In this document: piece after piece, positions 28,325-37,703 of the stretch
Layout: each line of letters starts with the position of its first letter
Numbering within the stretch: position 1 is the stretch's first letter
DNA from: Cyclobacteriaceae bacterium
GTDB taxonomy: Bacteria; Bacteroidota; Bacteroidia; Cytophagales; Cyclobacteriaceae
Reading direction: 5' to 3'
DNA: 64,000 nucleotides
NCBI GenBank assembly: GCA_029858965.1
Contig: JAOUDZ010000015.1
Span: 1 to 64,000 of the forward strand
Notes under the pieces: generated by a model
What the model saw: only the letters and a program-made list of their open reading frames with translations
Told to the model about the DNA's origin: nothing
Database searches by the model: none
Translations under genes and position numbers: made by a program

Positions 28325-28882
28325 ATGAAGACACTGAGAGTTGGCGATAAAGCCCCCGACTTCTCTGTCCATGATCAGGATGGAAAGGAAGTTGTACTTT
28401 CAACCTTCAAGGGAAAGAAAGTAGTGCTTTACTTCTATCCCAAAGATATGACGCCGGGCTGTACGGCCGAAGCCTGCAATCTGCGTGATAATTACAAGAC
28501 TTTGATTAAACAGGGATATGTTGTACTCGGTGTGAGTACAGACAGTGAAAAGGTACATCAAAAGTTCATTGCCAAGGAAAGGCTTCCCTTTAGTTTGCTT
28601 GCGGATGTTGATAAAAAGCTTCACAAGTTATACCATACATGGGTTGAAAAATCAATGTATGGCAGAACATATATGGGTACCGCACGCATAACCTTCGTTA
28701 TCAGTGAGACCGGCGTAATTGAGGATATTATCCAGAAGGTAGACACCAAAAATCATACAAACCAGATTTTGGGAAATGATAAGCCCTCTCCGATTGCCGG
28801 TGCAAAAAAGACCGTAGCCGAAAAAAAAGCCAAACCAGCACCCCAATCCGTGTCAATAAAAACTGCTCTGAAAAAGAAATAG
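28325..28882 (+). CDS. bcp: Peroxiredoxin (Bcp/PrxQ type) with Lys-Ala tail
   Basis: 185 residues. The active-site pattern is YPKDMTPGCTAEACNLRD, with peroxidatic Cys46 and resolving Cys51 five residues apart as in Bcp. YTWVEKSMYGR-like HTWVEKSMYGRTYMG and RITFVISETGVI support the call. It reduces peroxides with thioredoxin. The usual family ends near residue 150; here a 30-residue Lys/Ala/Pro-rich tail follows (AGAKKTVAEKKAKPAPQ), likely disordered. It begins one base after the M23 stop, so it is probably in the same transcript. Confidence 0.95.
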   Translation: MKTLRVGDKAPDFSVHDQDGKEVVLSTFKGKKVVLYFYPKDMTPGCTAEACNLRDNYKTLIKQGYVVLGVSTDSEKVHQKFIAKERLPFSLLADVDKKLHKLYHTWVEKSMYGRTYMGTARITFVISETGVIEDIIQKVDTKNHTNQILGNDKPSPIAGAKKTVAEKKAKPAPQSVSIKTALKKK

Positions 28883-29007
28883 CAGTGCTTCTTAGCAACA
28901 AGCCGTTGGACTCAGCAGGTTTCTAACCCAGGAGTTGATATTAAACTGGCCATATTTGGAGTAGCCCCGCATGCAGGGTATATTCGCGTCAAAACTTTGT
29001 CATTGTA

Positions 29008-29859
29008 ATGAGCCAAGCTACCGACCCAGCAACTCTCAAGAAGATTGCTTCCCAAATTCGCAGAGATATAGTGCGCATGGTACATGCATGTCAGTCAGGT
29101 CATCCTGGGGCTTCCCTTGGTTGTGCCGATTTTTTTGTGGCGCTTTATTTCCGGGTAATGAAGCATGATAGGAAATTTAATATGGATGGAGCTGGTGAGG
29201 ACCTCTTCTTCCTTTCCAACGGTCATATTTCTCCCGTATGGTATGCAACCTTAGCCCGTGCAGGTTACTTCGATCCCAAGGAACTTGCGACATTCAGATT
29301 GTTGAATTCAAGGCTTCAAGGTCATCCCGCTACACATGAGCATCTCCCCGGCATCAGAATTGCATCTGGTTCTTTGGGGCAGGGTCTATCCGTTGCTTTG
29401 GGCGCTGCCCAAGCCAAGAAACTTGACCAGGATGACCGGTTTGTATACGTAATGATGGGCGATGGTGAACAGCAAGAAGGTCAGGTTTGGGAGGCTGCCA
29501 TGTATGCGGCCCACAACAAAATAGACAATGTCATCGCTACGATTGACTATAACGGCCAACAAATTGACGGGCCTGTCAATAAAATATTGAACTTGCTTGA
29601 CCTGAAAGCAAAGTGGGAATCGTTCGGGTGGGAAGTTATTGACAGCAATGGAAACAATATGGAAGAAGTGGTAAAAACCTTAGCGTATGCAAAGACCCAG
29701 GCGAAGAAGGGGAAACCTGTCCTTAACCTGATGAAAACCGAAATGGGCTTTGGTGTGGATTTTATGCTTAATGACCATAAATGGCATGGTGTGGCCCCAA
29801 ATGATGACCAGCTGGCGAAGGCACTGGCACAGCTGGAAGAAACCTTGGGCGATTACTAG
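29008..29859 (+). CDS. Transketolase, N-terminal subunit
   Basis: 283 residues with thiamine-diphosphate domain features: RDIVRMVHACQSGHPGASLGCADF, GHISPVWYA, GSLGQGLSVALGAA, and the ThDP motif MGDGEQQEGQVWEA. It makes the half of transketolase that binds the diphosphate; the C-terminal half is encoded at 31678. Together they move two-carbon units in the non-oxidative pentose phosphate pathway. The two halves are separated by a terminator-like hairpin and a vWA gene, so they are probably not in one transcript, unlike the adjacent pairs often found. Confidence 0.95.
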   Translation: MSQATDPATLKKIASQIRRDIVRMVHACQSGHPGASLGCADFFVALYFRVMKHDRKFNMDGAGEDLFFLSNGHISPVWYATLARAGYFDPKELATFRLLNSRLQGHPATHEHLPGIRIASGSLGQGLSVALGAAQAKKLDQDDRFVYVMMGDGEQQEGQVWEAAMYAAHNKIDNVIATIDYNGQQIDGPVNKILNLLDLKAKWESFGWEVIDSNGNNMEEVVKTLAYAKTQAKKGKPVLNLMKTEMGFGVDFMLNDHKWHGVAPNDDQLAKALAQLEETLGDY

Positions 29860-29874
29860 CATAGTGACCGTTTG

Positions 29875-29912
29875 AAATGCACGCCGGACCAACTGTCCGG
29901 CATTTTGTTTTG
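29875..29912 (+). terminator. Terminator after the transketolase N-subunit gene
   Basis: Stem GCCGGAC (29883-29889) with GTCCGGC (29895-29901) and a five-base loop, followed by ATTTTGTTTT. It lies within 50 bases of the stop at 29859 and separates this gene from the vWA gene. Confidence 0.7.
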
Positions 29913-30019
29913 GGAGCATTTCCCGTTACCGGTAAGTATGGGTTTGCCTGAACCTGCCAGGATGAATATCAAACAATTCAATTTACTGCTGAGCGTTTAC
30001 AATAACAATGGCGATACAA

Positions 30020-31408
30020 ATGTCAAAACGAGCAACATGCTGGGTTCTTTTTGCAACGTTATGCATGTCGTTTTTTCTTTCCCACGGTCAGGGAAAAATT
30101 CAGCAAAGATTGCCGGAGAAGACACGCATCCTCTTTTTAATCGATGCCTCAGGCAGTATGCTTGAACAATGGGAAAGACCAAACCAATCCCGGTGGAGCG
30201 TAGCCAAATCGATACTCACCAAACTGGTTGACTCGCTCAAACAAAATAGTAAACTCGAACTTGGACTCCGAATTTACGGGCATCGCTCCCCACAAGAGAT
30301 AAAGAATTGTAAGGACACCTGGCTGGAGGTTCCTTTCAAGGCTAAAAATCATTCGCTTATTATTAGCAAACTCCAGGAAATAAAGCCAAAAGGTGTTACC
30401 CCCATCACGTATTCCCTGGAGCAAGCTGCGAATGATTTTCCTGCTGGTCCTGGATATCGAAACATTGTCATTCTCATCACCGATGGAATTGAATCGTGCG
30501 GTGGCGATTTATGTGCCACTTCAAGGGCTTTGCAGAAAAAGGGCGTCTTTCTCCGCCCCTATATCATCGGATTGGGCCTGCTATCCGAGAAAACGCTGGA
30601 ATGCGCTGGCAAATACATTGATGCTGATACCCCAGGAAAATTTTATGAAGTTCTGAATGAAGCACTCGAATCAAGTTTTGCTAAAACCACTGTTAGTGTT
30701 GAATTACTGGATGGCAACCAAAAACCTACGGAAACCAATATTAACATCACCTTTATAAATTCCGTAACCGGCGTACCCATGTATGACTTCGTTCACTATC
30801 GTGACAGGCAGGGGAAATCGGATACCGTGCAAATAGACCCAGTCGTAGACTATGACCTTGTTGTTAACACGGTACCACCTGTAATCAAAAGGAATGTCAC
30901 GATCGCTATTGGGAAACACAATGTGATCACAATACCTGCTCCACAGGGAAATCTGCTCATTCAGCAAGAGGGAAGAAGAGATAACAATCTGCAGTCAGTT
31001 GTCCGGTTAAAAGGAAAAACAGAAATTATTAATACGCAACAAAGTAACGTAACCTTTCGCTACCTCACCGGAAAATACGAGGTCGAAACATTAACGGTTC
31101 CCCGCAGAACTTTCGATGTAGACATTCAGCCGGACAAAACGAAAACCATCCTGTTGCCTAAGCCTGGCGTGGTAAACTTCAACACGATCTCCACCGGATA
31201 TGGAAGCCTATACGAAATAAACGACGATGGTACGCAAACGTGGATCTGCAATCTAAATGAGTTCAAATCTCAGTTCGCATTAAACATGCTGCCTGGTCAA
31301 TATAAAATCGTTTTCAGGGTGAAGCAAACATCCGGCAGCAAGTACACAGGGTTTAAGAAATTCATACTGCGACCAGGGGAAACATTAACCGTAAACGTTT
31401 TTAATTGA
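30020..31408 (+). CDS. Secreted von Willebrand factor A domain protein
   Basis: 462 residues from ATG 30020, giving a signal peptide (CWVLFATLCMSFFLSHGQ); ATG 30008 adds four residues. The vWA domain covers about residues 35-215, with MIDAS DASGS (42-46), Thr in KGVTPITYSLEQA and Asp in ILITDGIESCGGDLC, a complete metal site. Beyond it lie beta-rich repeats about 220-460 with two PEGA-like stretches (LLQQEGRRD..., YKIVFRVKQTSG) that suggest a carbohydrate- or membrane-proximal stalk. Similar proteins are widespread in Bacteroidota and are periplasmic or surface-exposed; no function is established. It sits between the two transketolase genes but has no evident metabolic link. Confidence 0.85.
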   Translation: MSKRATCWVLFATLCMSFFLSHGQGKIQQRLPEKTRILFLIDASGSMLEQWERPNQSRWSVAKSILTKLVDSLKQNSKLELGLRIYGHRSPQEIKNCKDTWLEVPFKAKNHSLIISKLQEIKPKGVTPITYSLEQAANDFPAGPGYRNIVILITDGIESCGGDLCATSRALQKKGVFLRPYIIGLGLLSEKTLECAGKYIDADTPGKFYEVLNEALESSFAKTTVSVELLDGNQKPTETNINITFINSVTGVPMYDFVHYRDRQGKSDTVQIDPVVDYDLVVNTVPPVIKRNVTIAIGKHNVITIPAPQGNLLIQQEGRRDNNLQSVVRLKGKTEIINTQQSNVTFRYLTGKYEVETLTVPRRTFDVDIQPDKTKTILLPKPGVVNFNTISTGYGSLYEINDDGTQTWICNLNEFKSQFALNMLPGQYKIVFRVKQTSGSKYTGFKKFILRPGETLTVNVFN

Positions 31409-31677
31409 TTCGTTACGTAGGTAGCGCTTCTGCCCAATCTTTGCGCAGGTTACATCGCGATCGTTAATTTGCTATGGGTGAAGTTTATACCCTCGTCAAA
31501 TTTTTAACCGACTTTCCTGATGTGATGCCGATTGCAGGGGCTAAGCAAGCAAGCCGCTCCCAATGCAATCTTTGAACCGTCCACAGAAATCCTGAAACAC
31601 TTTCGGAAGAATCGCAAAGATTTACGACTTTCGCAGCGCTGAGCTTTCAAATTCAGCCGGAACGGACATAACTAAGC

Positions 31678-32634
31678 ATGATGACAAAGTATACCTTTAC
31701 AGAGAAAAAAGATACTCGCTCCGGATTTGGCGTGGGATTACATGCATTAGGCAAAATGAATTCGAAGGTGGTTGCCCTTTGTGCGGACCTGACAGGTTCC
31801 ATGAAGATGGGAGACTTCAAAAAAGAATTCCCCGATCGTTTCTTCCAGGTAGGAATAGCCGAAGCCAACATGATGGGCCTGGCTGCAGGAATGACGATCA
31901 GTGGAAAGATTCCGTTCACTGGAACCTTTGCCAACTTTTCGACAGGCCGGGTATACGATCAAATCCGGCAATCTATTGCCTATTCGGGCAAAAACGTTAA
32001 GATTTGTGCATCTCATGCGGGTTTAACGCTTGGCGAGGATGGCGCAACACATCAGATTCTGGAAGACATTGGCATGATGAAAATGCTGCCAGGAATGACG
32101 GTTATTGTGCCTTGCGACCATAACCAGACGAAAGCGGCAACACTGGCACTGGGCGATCATGAAGGTCCGGCTTACCTTAGGTTTGGCCGACCCAGCTGGC
32201 CTGTATTTACCGCCGACCGCCCCTTTGTAATTGGAAAAGCCGATAAAATGATTGGCGGAAGCGATGTAACCATTTTCGCCTGCGGTCATTTAGTATGGAA
32301 TGCCGTTGAAGCCGAAGCATTGCTCTCGGCAAAGGGAATAAGCGTTGAACTTATCAACTTGCATACGATCAAACCTTTGGATGTCGAAGCCATTCTTGCG
32401 TCAGTAGAAAAGACGCGTTGTGCGGTAACCTGTGAGGAACATCAAATCAATGGCGGGCTTGGTGATGCTGTAGCGCAGGTTATATCACGGTTCAATCCCA
32501 GCCCTTTGGAAATGGTCGCTGTAAATGACTCTTTTGGAGAAAGCGGTACGCCTACCGAACTTCTAAATAAATACGGATTAGGACCTGAAAATATCGTCGC
32601 AGCAGTTGAAAAGGTTCTTAGGCGTAAAAAGTAA
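31678..32634 (+). CDS. Transketolase, C-terminal subunit
   Basis: 318 residues covering the pyrimidine-binding and C-terminal domains. Marks are RSGFGVGLHALG, LCADLTGSMKMGDF, FQVGIAEANMMGLAAGM, GTFANFSTGRVYDQIRQ, SHAGLTLGEDGATHQILEDI and TCEEHQINGGLGDAVAQ. It pairs with the N-terminal subunit at 29008 to make an active enzyme. ATG codons at 31678 and 31681 are both possible. Downstream lies a long gap and the bidirectional terminator at 32829. Confidence 0.95.
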   Translation: MMTKYTFTEKKDTRSGFGVGLHALGKMNSKVVALCADLTGSMKMGDFKKEFPDRFFQVGIAEANMMGLAAGMTISGKIPFTGTFANFSTGRVYDQIRQSIAYSGKNVKICASHAGLTLGEDGATHQILEDIGMMKMLPGMTVIVPCDHNQTKAATLALGDHEGPAYLRFGRPSWPVFTADRPFVIGKADKMIGGSDVTIFACGHLVWNAVEAEALLSAKGISVELINLHTIKPLDVEAILASVEKTRCAVTCEEHQINGGLGDAVAQVISRFNPSPLEMVAVNDSFGESGTPTELLNKYGLGPENIVAAVEKVLRRKK

Positions 32635-32828
32635 GATTAACCTGGGATGTATTGCACACTGAAGGTCATCTTGGTATCCATTAATGGCAAAATTCCCGGC
32701 CATGCCATGCAATAGATATAAAACCATTACTTGGATATAAGTCTATTAAAATACTGATAATTAATTTGTTGCATATCCATCCTTAAGTCAAGATAACTAG
32801 ATATCAATTAATAAAACTTCCGCAAAAA

Positions 32829-32859
32829 CAAAAGAACCACCTTTCGGGTGGTTCTTTTT
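32829..32859. terminator. Bidirectional rho-independent terminator
   Basis: Arms AGAACCACC (32833-32841) and GGTGGTTCT (32847-32855) form a nine-base-pair perfect stem with loop TTTCG, flanked by A-run on the left and T-run on the right. It can end both the transketolase C-subunit transcript (plus) and the cold-shock transcript (minus). Confidence 0.9.
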
Positions 32860-32900
32860 AAGCATTAAAATTTTAAAAGAAATTAAGTATCTAAAACTTC

Positions 32901-33092
32901 TTAATTCAATACTTTCACGTTCACGGCGTTCATACCTTTTTTACCTCTCTCTACTTCATATTCGACCTGATCGTTTTCACGAATCTCGTCAATAAGACCT
33001 GAAGAATGGACGAAGATATCTTCACCTGAATCTGATGGTTTAATGAAACCAAACCCTTTGGCATCATTGAAAAATTTAACTGTTCCTTGCAT
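32901..33092 (-). CDS. Cold-shock domain protein (CspA family)
   Basis: 63 residues. RNP1 KGFGFIKP and RNP2 DIFVHSSG are present, as is the ending GMNAVNVKVL. The fold is a five-stranded single-stranded nucleic-acid-binding barrel that acts as an RNA chaperone. The gene has its own terminator and a long upstream stretch, which could carry a structured, temperature-responsive leader as in other csp genes. It is a single-gene unit. Confidence 0.95.
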   Translation of the reverse strand: MQGTVKFFNDAKGFGFIKPSDSGEDIFVHSSGLIDEIRENDQVEYEVERGKKGMNAVNVKVLN

Positions 33093-33808
33093 TGTTATAT
33101 TAATTATTAAAAAAAAAGAAACGCTTCTATAAAGAGATGTGTCAATTCTCTTCGATAAAAAATTCTGATAATGTTGAATTCTGAAAGAAATCTAACCTTT
33201 TCTGAATATTTATCTGACTTAAGGAAGGTGAAAGCAACTGAATACTGTTTACAGAACCTGTTGAAAGCACGAATTCTTAAATGCTGCGCAAGTTACGAAC
33301 TAAAAGTCACAAATCTCAATCTACCGATATAATTTAACGTAACAGGCCCAATTCCAAGAAAAATGTATGTTTGGGACGCTCTACATCGTTCAAAAAGTGA
33401 TGTATTCTATTGTTCCTTTGCTCCGTTAATGGATACAGATGCCACAAGGTAAGTCATTCTTCAGCACTTAGGGAAAGAATATTGGTGAAGCATGACGACC
33501 TGCCTGCGTTTTATCTTGGAAATAGATTTTAACGTTGTGTGGATACTAAACTTTCCATTTTGGAATTCAAGCGAGGCCAATATCACGACCAAAGACATCA
33601 TATCAGCAAGAACGCTGAAAGTTTTTTGCCATGAAAGTTCTTGCCTTGGACAGCAAATGTATGGCTACGCCCCGGCGCCACGCATCACCCAAACACGTGA
33701 ATTATCAGATATCTGGTAAAATCCCCCGAAAGCGTGATTTTTTAAAATTACTTGGTTGTAGTGCTTAGAATAGCAACATTTATATAAGCATATTTCCTAT
33801 GCGTGCGT
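33093..33808. other. Intergenic region between csp and kinase gene
   Basis: 716 bases without a convincing gene. The part next to csp could be a long leader. A 75-codon frame at 33492-33719 (plus) lacks a signal, a recognisable domain and a compositional bias, and I do not call it. No tRNA, repeat or strong hairpin was seen. Confidence 0.6.
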
Positions 33809-35776
33809 ATGGTCCTCAAAACTTATTATTTCGCCCTTTTGCTCTATTATGTCACCCCCTCCCCTGCACAAACTATTCCCGACAGTCTGTCACACAAATT
33901 TAGAAATGCCGGCAGCGATTCAGCAAAAGCCAGAATACTGCTGGACATTGGCGAAGCAATCGAGGCCATAGAGCCTGGCAAAAGTCTGCATTATTACAAG
34001 CAGGCTTTAACCTTAAGCAAGCAGATCAGGCATAAACCGTTAATATTGTCATCGTTGGTAGACATCGGTATTTGCAATATCGAGCGAAATTATATGGATA
34101 CGGCTGTCTACTACTTTTCACTAGCCCTTCCGATAGCCGAACAAATAAATGACACAAGCAAAATAGCAGCGGTGTTAGCCAACATAGGCAATGCATATCT
34201 GCACAAGAAGGATCCCGTAACGGCCATCGACTATTATTTGCGGGCGGTTCGATTGTTGGAAGTCTGTGCAGATCGTAGCAGATTACCTGGACTTTATGCC
34301 AACCTCACGTCGCTGTTTGAAGCGCAAAAACAATTTGATAAATCAATTGAATACGGTAACAAAGCGTTTGCGTTGGCGCAGGAATTTAAGGATGACTATG
34401 CGGCTGTTAATGCATTGCTGAATATATCGAGTTCATACGGTGCTCTTAATCAATTCCAAAAGGAACGTGAGATATTGGAAAGGGCACTAGTAATGGTAAG
34501 AAGAAATCAGGACTTAGAACAAATGGCTGCCGTATACTATGACCTTGGAGACTGGTATGACCATCAAAAGCAATTTGAACCGGCATTAGAGAATTACCGC
34601 GAGTCATATACTTATGCCCATCAGCTGGGAAACCAGTACCATCTTTGTACTGCGGCATCAAGGGTTGCGCAGGCCTATTACAATCTTCAGCAGAATGACC
34701 AGGCGCTGTACTATATTTTGCAGGCCGAAAAGCTAGCTACAACCGTTGGATCAAGAGCAGATTTGAAAGAAATATATAAAACCAGAGCAGCGATAGAACA
34801 GCAAAGAGGTGATTTCAAAAAAGCTTACGATTATCTTTCCAAGTCATCCACGCTTAGCGACTCGCTCTTTAAACTGGAAAGCAGTGAAAAGATCGCAGAG
34901 ATGGAAGCAAAGTATCAAAACGAAAAAAAAATTAAGGAAATTTTGCAGCTCCAACAGGAAAAGGCATTGCAGCAGCTTTCCCTTCGGCAGAAATCCACTT
35001 TTAACTATGTTTTGCTAGGAAGCATAGCAACCCTATTGATTATTGTTTTCCTGGCATACCGTAATTTCAAACACAAACAAAAATTATTACAACAAACTGC
35101 TCAACTGCAAACCCAGCGCATCAAAGAGTTGGAACAGGAAAAGAAACTGGTTGCCTATAATTCCTTGCTGAAAGGCCAGGAATTAGAGCGGAGCCGGATG
35201 GCAAAAGACCTGCACGACGGGCTGGGTGGAATGTTGAGCGGCGTAAAATTATCTCTGGGCGCTATGAAAGGAAACATCATTTTATCAGAAGACAATACCC
35301 GGCTCTTTGCACGGGTTTTAGACCAACTTGACCATTCAATCAGCGAAATGCGAAGAGTTGCGCACAACATGATGCCAGAAGCCCTGGTAAAACTCGGACT
35401 TCAGCAAGCCATTCAGGATTATTGCGATGGATTGAACGAATCTATTCAGCTCCAATTCAACCTCCAGTTTCATGGCCTGGAGCGCCGGATGGAAGCTGCA
35501 ACCGAAATAGTAATATACCGAATCGTCCAGGAACTACTGAATAATGTTGTAAAGCATGCGGAAGCCACCACGGTTCTGGTACAAATAATGCGTCACGACA
35601 ATAACCTCAACATCACCATCGAAGATAACGGAAAGGGCTTTGACATCGGGAGTTCGAATAAAAAGGGTGATGGCTTAAATAATGTTCGTTCAAGAGTTGA
35701 TTACCTTAAAGGACAACTCGATATTCAATCCGTTCCAGGAAAAGGTACGTCGATCCACATTGATTTCACCATATAA
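33809..35776 (+). CDS. TPR-sensor histidine kinase (HisKA_3, NarL-type)
   Basis: 655 residues from ATG 33809; a GTG two codons earlier is the alternative. A short signal peptide (KTYYFALLLYYVTPSPAQ) is followed by about seven TPR repeats (residues about 25-365) predicted to be periplasmic. A coiled coil and membrane helix (FNYVLLGSIATLLIIVFLAY, about 398-420) lead into the kinase. The HisKA_3 H-box is ERSRMAKDLHDGLGG with the phosphorylated His at about 469; the ATPase has IVQELLNNVVKHA, IEDNGKGFD and GDGLNNVRSRVDYL. The response regulator gene starts eight bases later, so the two are an operon. The ligand is unknown; TPR sensors of this layout are common in Bacteroidota. Confidence 0.93.
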   Translation: MVLKTYYFALLLYYVTPSPAQTIPDSLSHKFRNAGSDSAKARILLDIGEAIEAIEPGKSLHYYKQALTLSKQIRHKPLILSSLVDIGICNIERNYMDTAVYYFSLALPIAEQINDTSKIAAVLANIGNAYLHKKDPVTAIDYYLRAVRLLEVCADRSRLPGLYANLTSLFEAQKQFDKSIEYGNKAFALAQEFKDDYAAVNALLNISSSYGALNQFQKEREILERALVMVRRNQDLEQMAAVYYDLGDWYDHQKQFEPALENYRESYTYAHQLGNQYHLCTAASRVAQAYYNLQQNDQALYYILQAEKLATTVGSRADLKEIYKTRAAIEQQRGDFKKAYDYLSKSSTLSDSLFKLESSEKIAEMEAKYQNEKKIKEILQLQQEKALQQLSLRQKSTFNYVLLGSIATLLIIVFLAYRNFKHKQKLLQQTAQLQTQRIKELEQEKKLVAYNSLLKGQELERSRMAKDLHDGLGGMLSGVKLSLGAMKGNIILSEDNTRLFARVLDQLDHSISEMRRVAHNMMPEALVKLGLQQAIQDYCDGLNESIQLQFNLQFHGLERRMEAATEIVIYRIVQELLNNVVKHAEATTVLVQIMRHDNNLNITIEDNGKGFDIGSSNKKGDGLNNVRSRVDYLKGQLDIQSVPGKGTSIHIDFTI

Positions 35777-35783
35777 AGACGCA

Positions 35784-36413
35784 ATGGAAAAAATACGGGT
35801 ACTGATTGTAGATGATCATCCCATGGTGCTGGAAGGGATGAAAGCACTGTTGTCTAACTTTGAATATGTCACCGTCACCAGTACGGCATGCAACGCTTAT
35901 GAAGCCATAGACAAACTTAAAGCCTATCCTGTAGATATTGCCATCGTTGACATCAACTTGCCTGAGGTAAGTGGTATTGAGCTTACGGCGAAAATAAAGA
36001 AAGAATTTCCCGCTGTAAAAGTGCTGGCCATGAGCACCTTTAAGGAACGAAGTTACATTTCACAAATGATTCAAAATGGCGCATCGGGTTATTTGGTCAA
36101 GAGCGCCTCCAAAGATGAAATTGAAGCTGCTATCGTTAGCGCCAATGAAGGAAAATTGTACCTAAGCCTGGACATTAATACGACGGATGTCAACACCGAA
36201 TCAATTCCACAAATACCTGTTGTAAGCCGAAGAGAAAAAGAAGTCTTGCAACTCATTGTCGATGGTCTCACCAACCCACAAATTGCGGAAAAACTTTTTA
36301 TCAGCCTGCACACAGTAGATTCCCACCGCAAGAACCTTCTGGCTAAATTCAACGTGAGTAATACTGCTTCTCTCATTCGTATCGCAATAAAGTACAACCT
36401 GGTCAATACCTGA
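35784..36413 (+). CDS. LuxR-family response regulator (NarL/FixJ type)
   Basis: 209 residues from ATG 35784; in-frame codons further upstream lie inside the kinase gene. The REC domain has the acidic pair D10/D11, phosphoacceptor D56 in IVDINLPE, and Lys106 in YLVKSASKDE. A LuxR helix-turn-helix follows at about 145-190 (SRREKEVLQLIVDGL, NPQIAEKLFISLHTVDSHRKNLL). It should bind DNA as a dimer after phosphorylation by the TPR kinase encoded eight bases upstream. Target genes are not apparent. Confidence 0.95.
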   Translation: MEKIRVLIVDDHPMVLEGMKALLSNFEYVTVTSTACNAYEAIDKLKAYPVDIAIVDINLPEVSGIELTAKIKKEFPAVKVLAMSTFKERSYISQMIQNGASGYLVKSASKDEIEAAIVSANEGKLYLSLDINTTDVNTESIPQIPVVSRREKEVLQLIVDGLTNPQIAEKLFISLHTVDSHRKNLLAKFNVSNTASLIRIAIKYNLVNT

Positions 36414-36567
36414 CATCCTGACCGACGATAATGACCAAAAAATTCGCACAATAACACCATCGTCAACCTAAGGAGCATTACGTATTTATATCTTCAGTGG
36501 AATTCCAGATTGCCGAATTCTACATCCTTTTAGCCCGTATTCCAAATGATCCAACGACTGAATAATC

Positions 36568-36822
36568 CTACCGTTTTTTCAATTTATGCAACCACCGATT
36601 CGCCTCCTTTTCAAGCTGTATTCCCCCATCTTTCAAGTGCTTCGCCAACGTTTCATTGATTTCTCCTTTAGAGGTTAGGTGAAAATAACCACAGTCTTCG
36701 CACTGGTATACCGCAATGGGCCCGGCATTAGGCGCATAGTCGAAGTGCGTCCTGGCGTTAATTAAAGCGTCGACCGCCAATTGATGTGTTTGATAAATTC
36801 GTTTATGCGATATGCACTTCAT
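36568..36822 (-). CDS. Small protein with putative zinc-ribbon
   Basis: 84 residues. Candidate metal ligands are Cys3, His6, Cys41, Cys44 and His48, the latter in YQCEDCGYFHLTSKG. A similar Y-x-C-x2-C-x-x-(W/F)HLTS signature occurs in small phage-related and genomic proteins of unknown function. The C-terminus is rich in Lys and Glu (KLKKR). It is divergent from the cyclophilin gene and convergent with the LuxR regulator. No function is inferred. Confidence 0.6.
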   Translation of the reverse strand: MKCISHKRIYQTHQLAVDALINARTHFDYAPNAGPIAVYQCEDCGYFHLTSKGEINETLAKHLKDGGIQLEKEANRWLHKLKKR

Positions 36823-36954
36823 CTTTTGAAAAATGGGAATTTAAGGGCAGTCATTAATCCGGGAAGTATAACCTTAATTATTTGATCATTCAAGTTCAAT
36901 TTACTGCTCCAAAATGATTATCTCGTATTAAATTGCAAGCTAAACGAATTAGAA

Positions 36955-37395
36955 ATGAAGACAGCAGAAATTCATACGAAGAAGGGTATCATGAAAATCA
37001 AGTTTTTCGAAGGAGATGCTCCAAAGACAGTGCAGAATTTTATTGACCTGGCTGAAAAAGGTTTTTATGATGGACTGATATTCCACCGTGTCATTCCAAA
37101 CTTCATGATCCAGGGCGGATGTCCCAATGGAATTGGCAACGGAGGTCCGGGCTATCATATTGATTGCGAGCTTACGGGTGAAAATCAATACCATGACAGG
37201 GGTGTTCTATCCATGGCGCATGCTGGAAGGAATACCGGAGGATCTCAATTCTTTATCTGCCACTCACGTCAAGCAACACAACATCTCGATCGGAATCACA
37301 CTGTTTTCGGGAAAGTTTACGAAGGCCTGGAAATAATAGACGATATACGTCAAGGCGACGTTATGGAAAAGGTAGTAATTACAAGTCTGGCATAG
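36955..37395 (+). CDS. ppiB: Peptidyl-prolyl cis-trans isomerase, cyclophilin type
   Basis: 146 residues without a signal peptide, so cytoplasmic. The active-site pattern is [13 protein letters not shown] with Arg and Phe of cyclophilins, then [18 protein letters not shown] and [15 protein letters not shown]. It speeds proline isomerisation in protein folding. The gene is single, flanked by more than 130 bases on either side. Confidence 0.93.
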   Translation: MKTAEIHTKKGIMKIKFFEGDAPKTVQNFIDLAEKGFYDGLIFHRVIPNFMIQGGCPNGIGNGGPGYHIDCELTGENQYHDRGVLSMAHAGRNTGGSQFFICHSRQATQHLDRNHTVFGKVYEGLEIIDDIRQGDVMEKVVITSLA

Positions 37396-37703
37396 AACTG
37401 CATTTAGTTTCTATCACTTTTCGGGCGGTGACGCATATTCTCATCGGCCCTGACGTGAAATAATGAAGATGTGAGCCACAGAGTAGTGTACGTCAAAACT
37501 TCAGTGCATTGTAAAATGCAATTATGGCCCGTCTAATGATGTAAAATTCCTGCTGATTCTTTCATTGTCTCCATAGGAAACCCAGGCAGTACTTCGGCGA
37601 TAGCCTAAGCAGCGTATTTGCAGCGAAAGTATGTTTAATAATAAACCTGAAAGTTCTATCTTAGCGATATGCTATTGGACTATATCTTTGTATTTGCCGG
37701 GGT
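37396..37703. other. Intergenic region upstream of the PAS kinase
   Basis: 308 bases. No hairpin terminator or gene is visible. A TATCTTTG near 37683-37690 resembles a -7 box, but without a TTG at the proper distance and only about 14 bases from the start codon. Confidence 0.4.

Noticed and set aside
31473-31574. Short frame of 33 codons upstream of the transketolase C-subunit
   Set aside because: Too short, with no recognisable feature or hairpin nearby. Could be chance.
33492-33719. Frame of 75 codons in the csp-kinase gap
   Set aside because: No signal, domain or coding bias was evident by eye.
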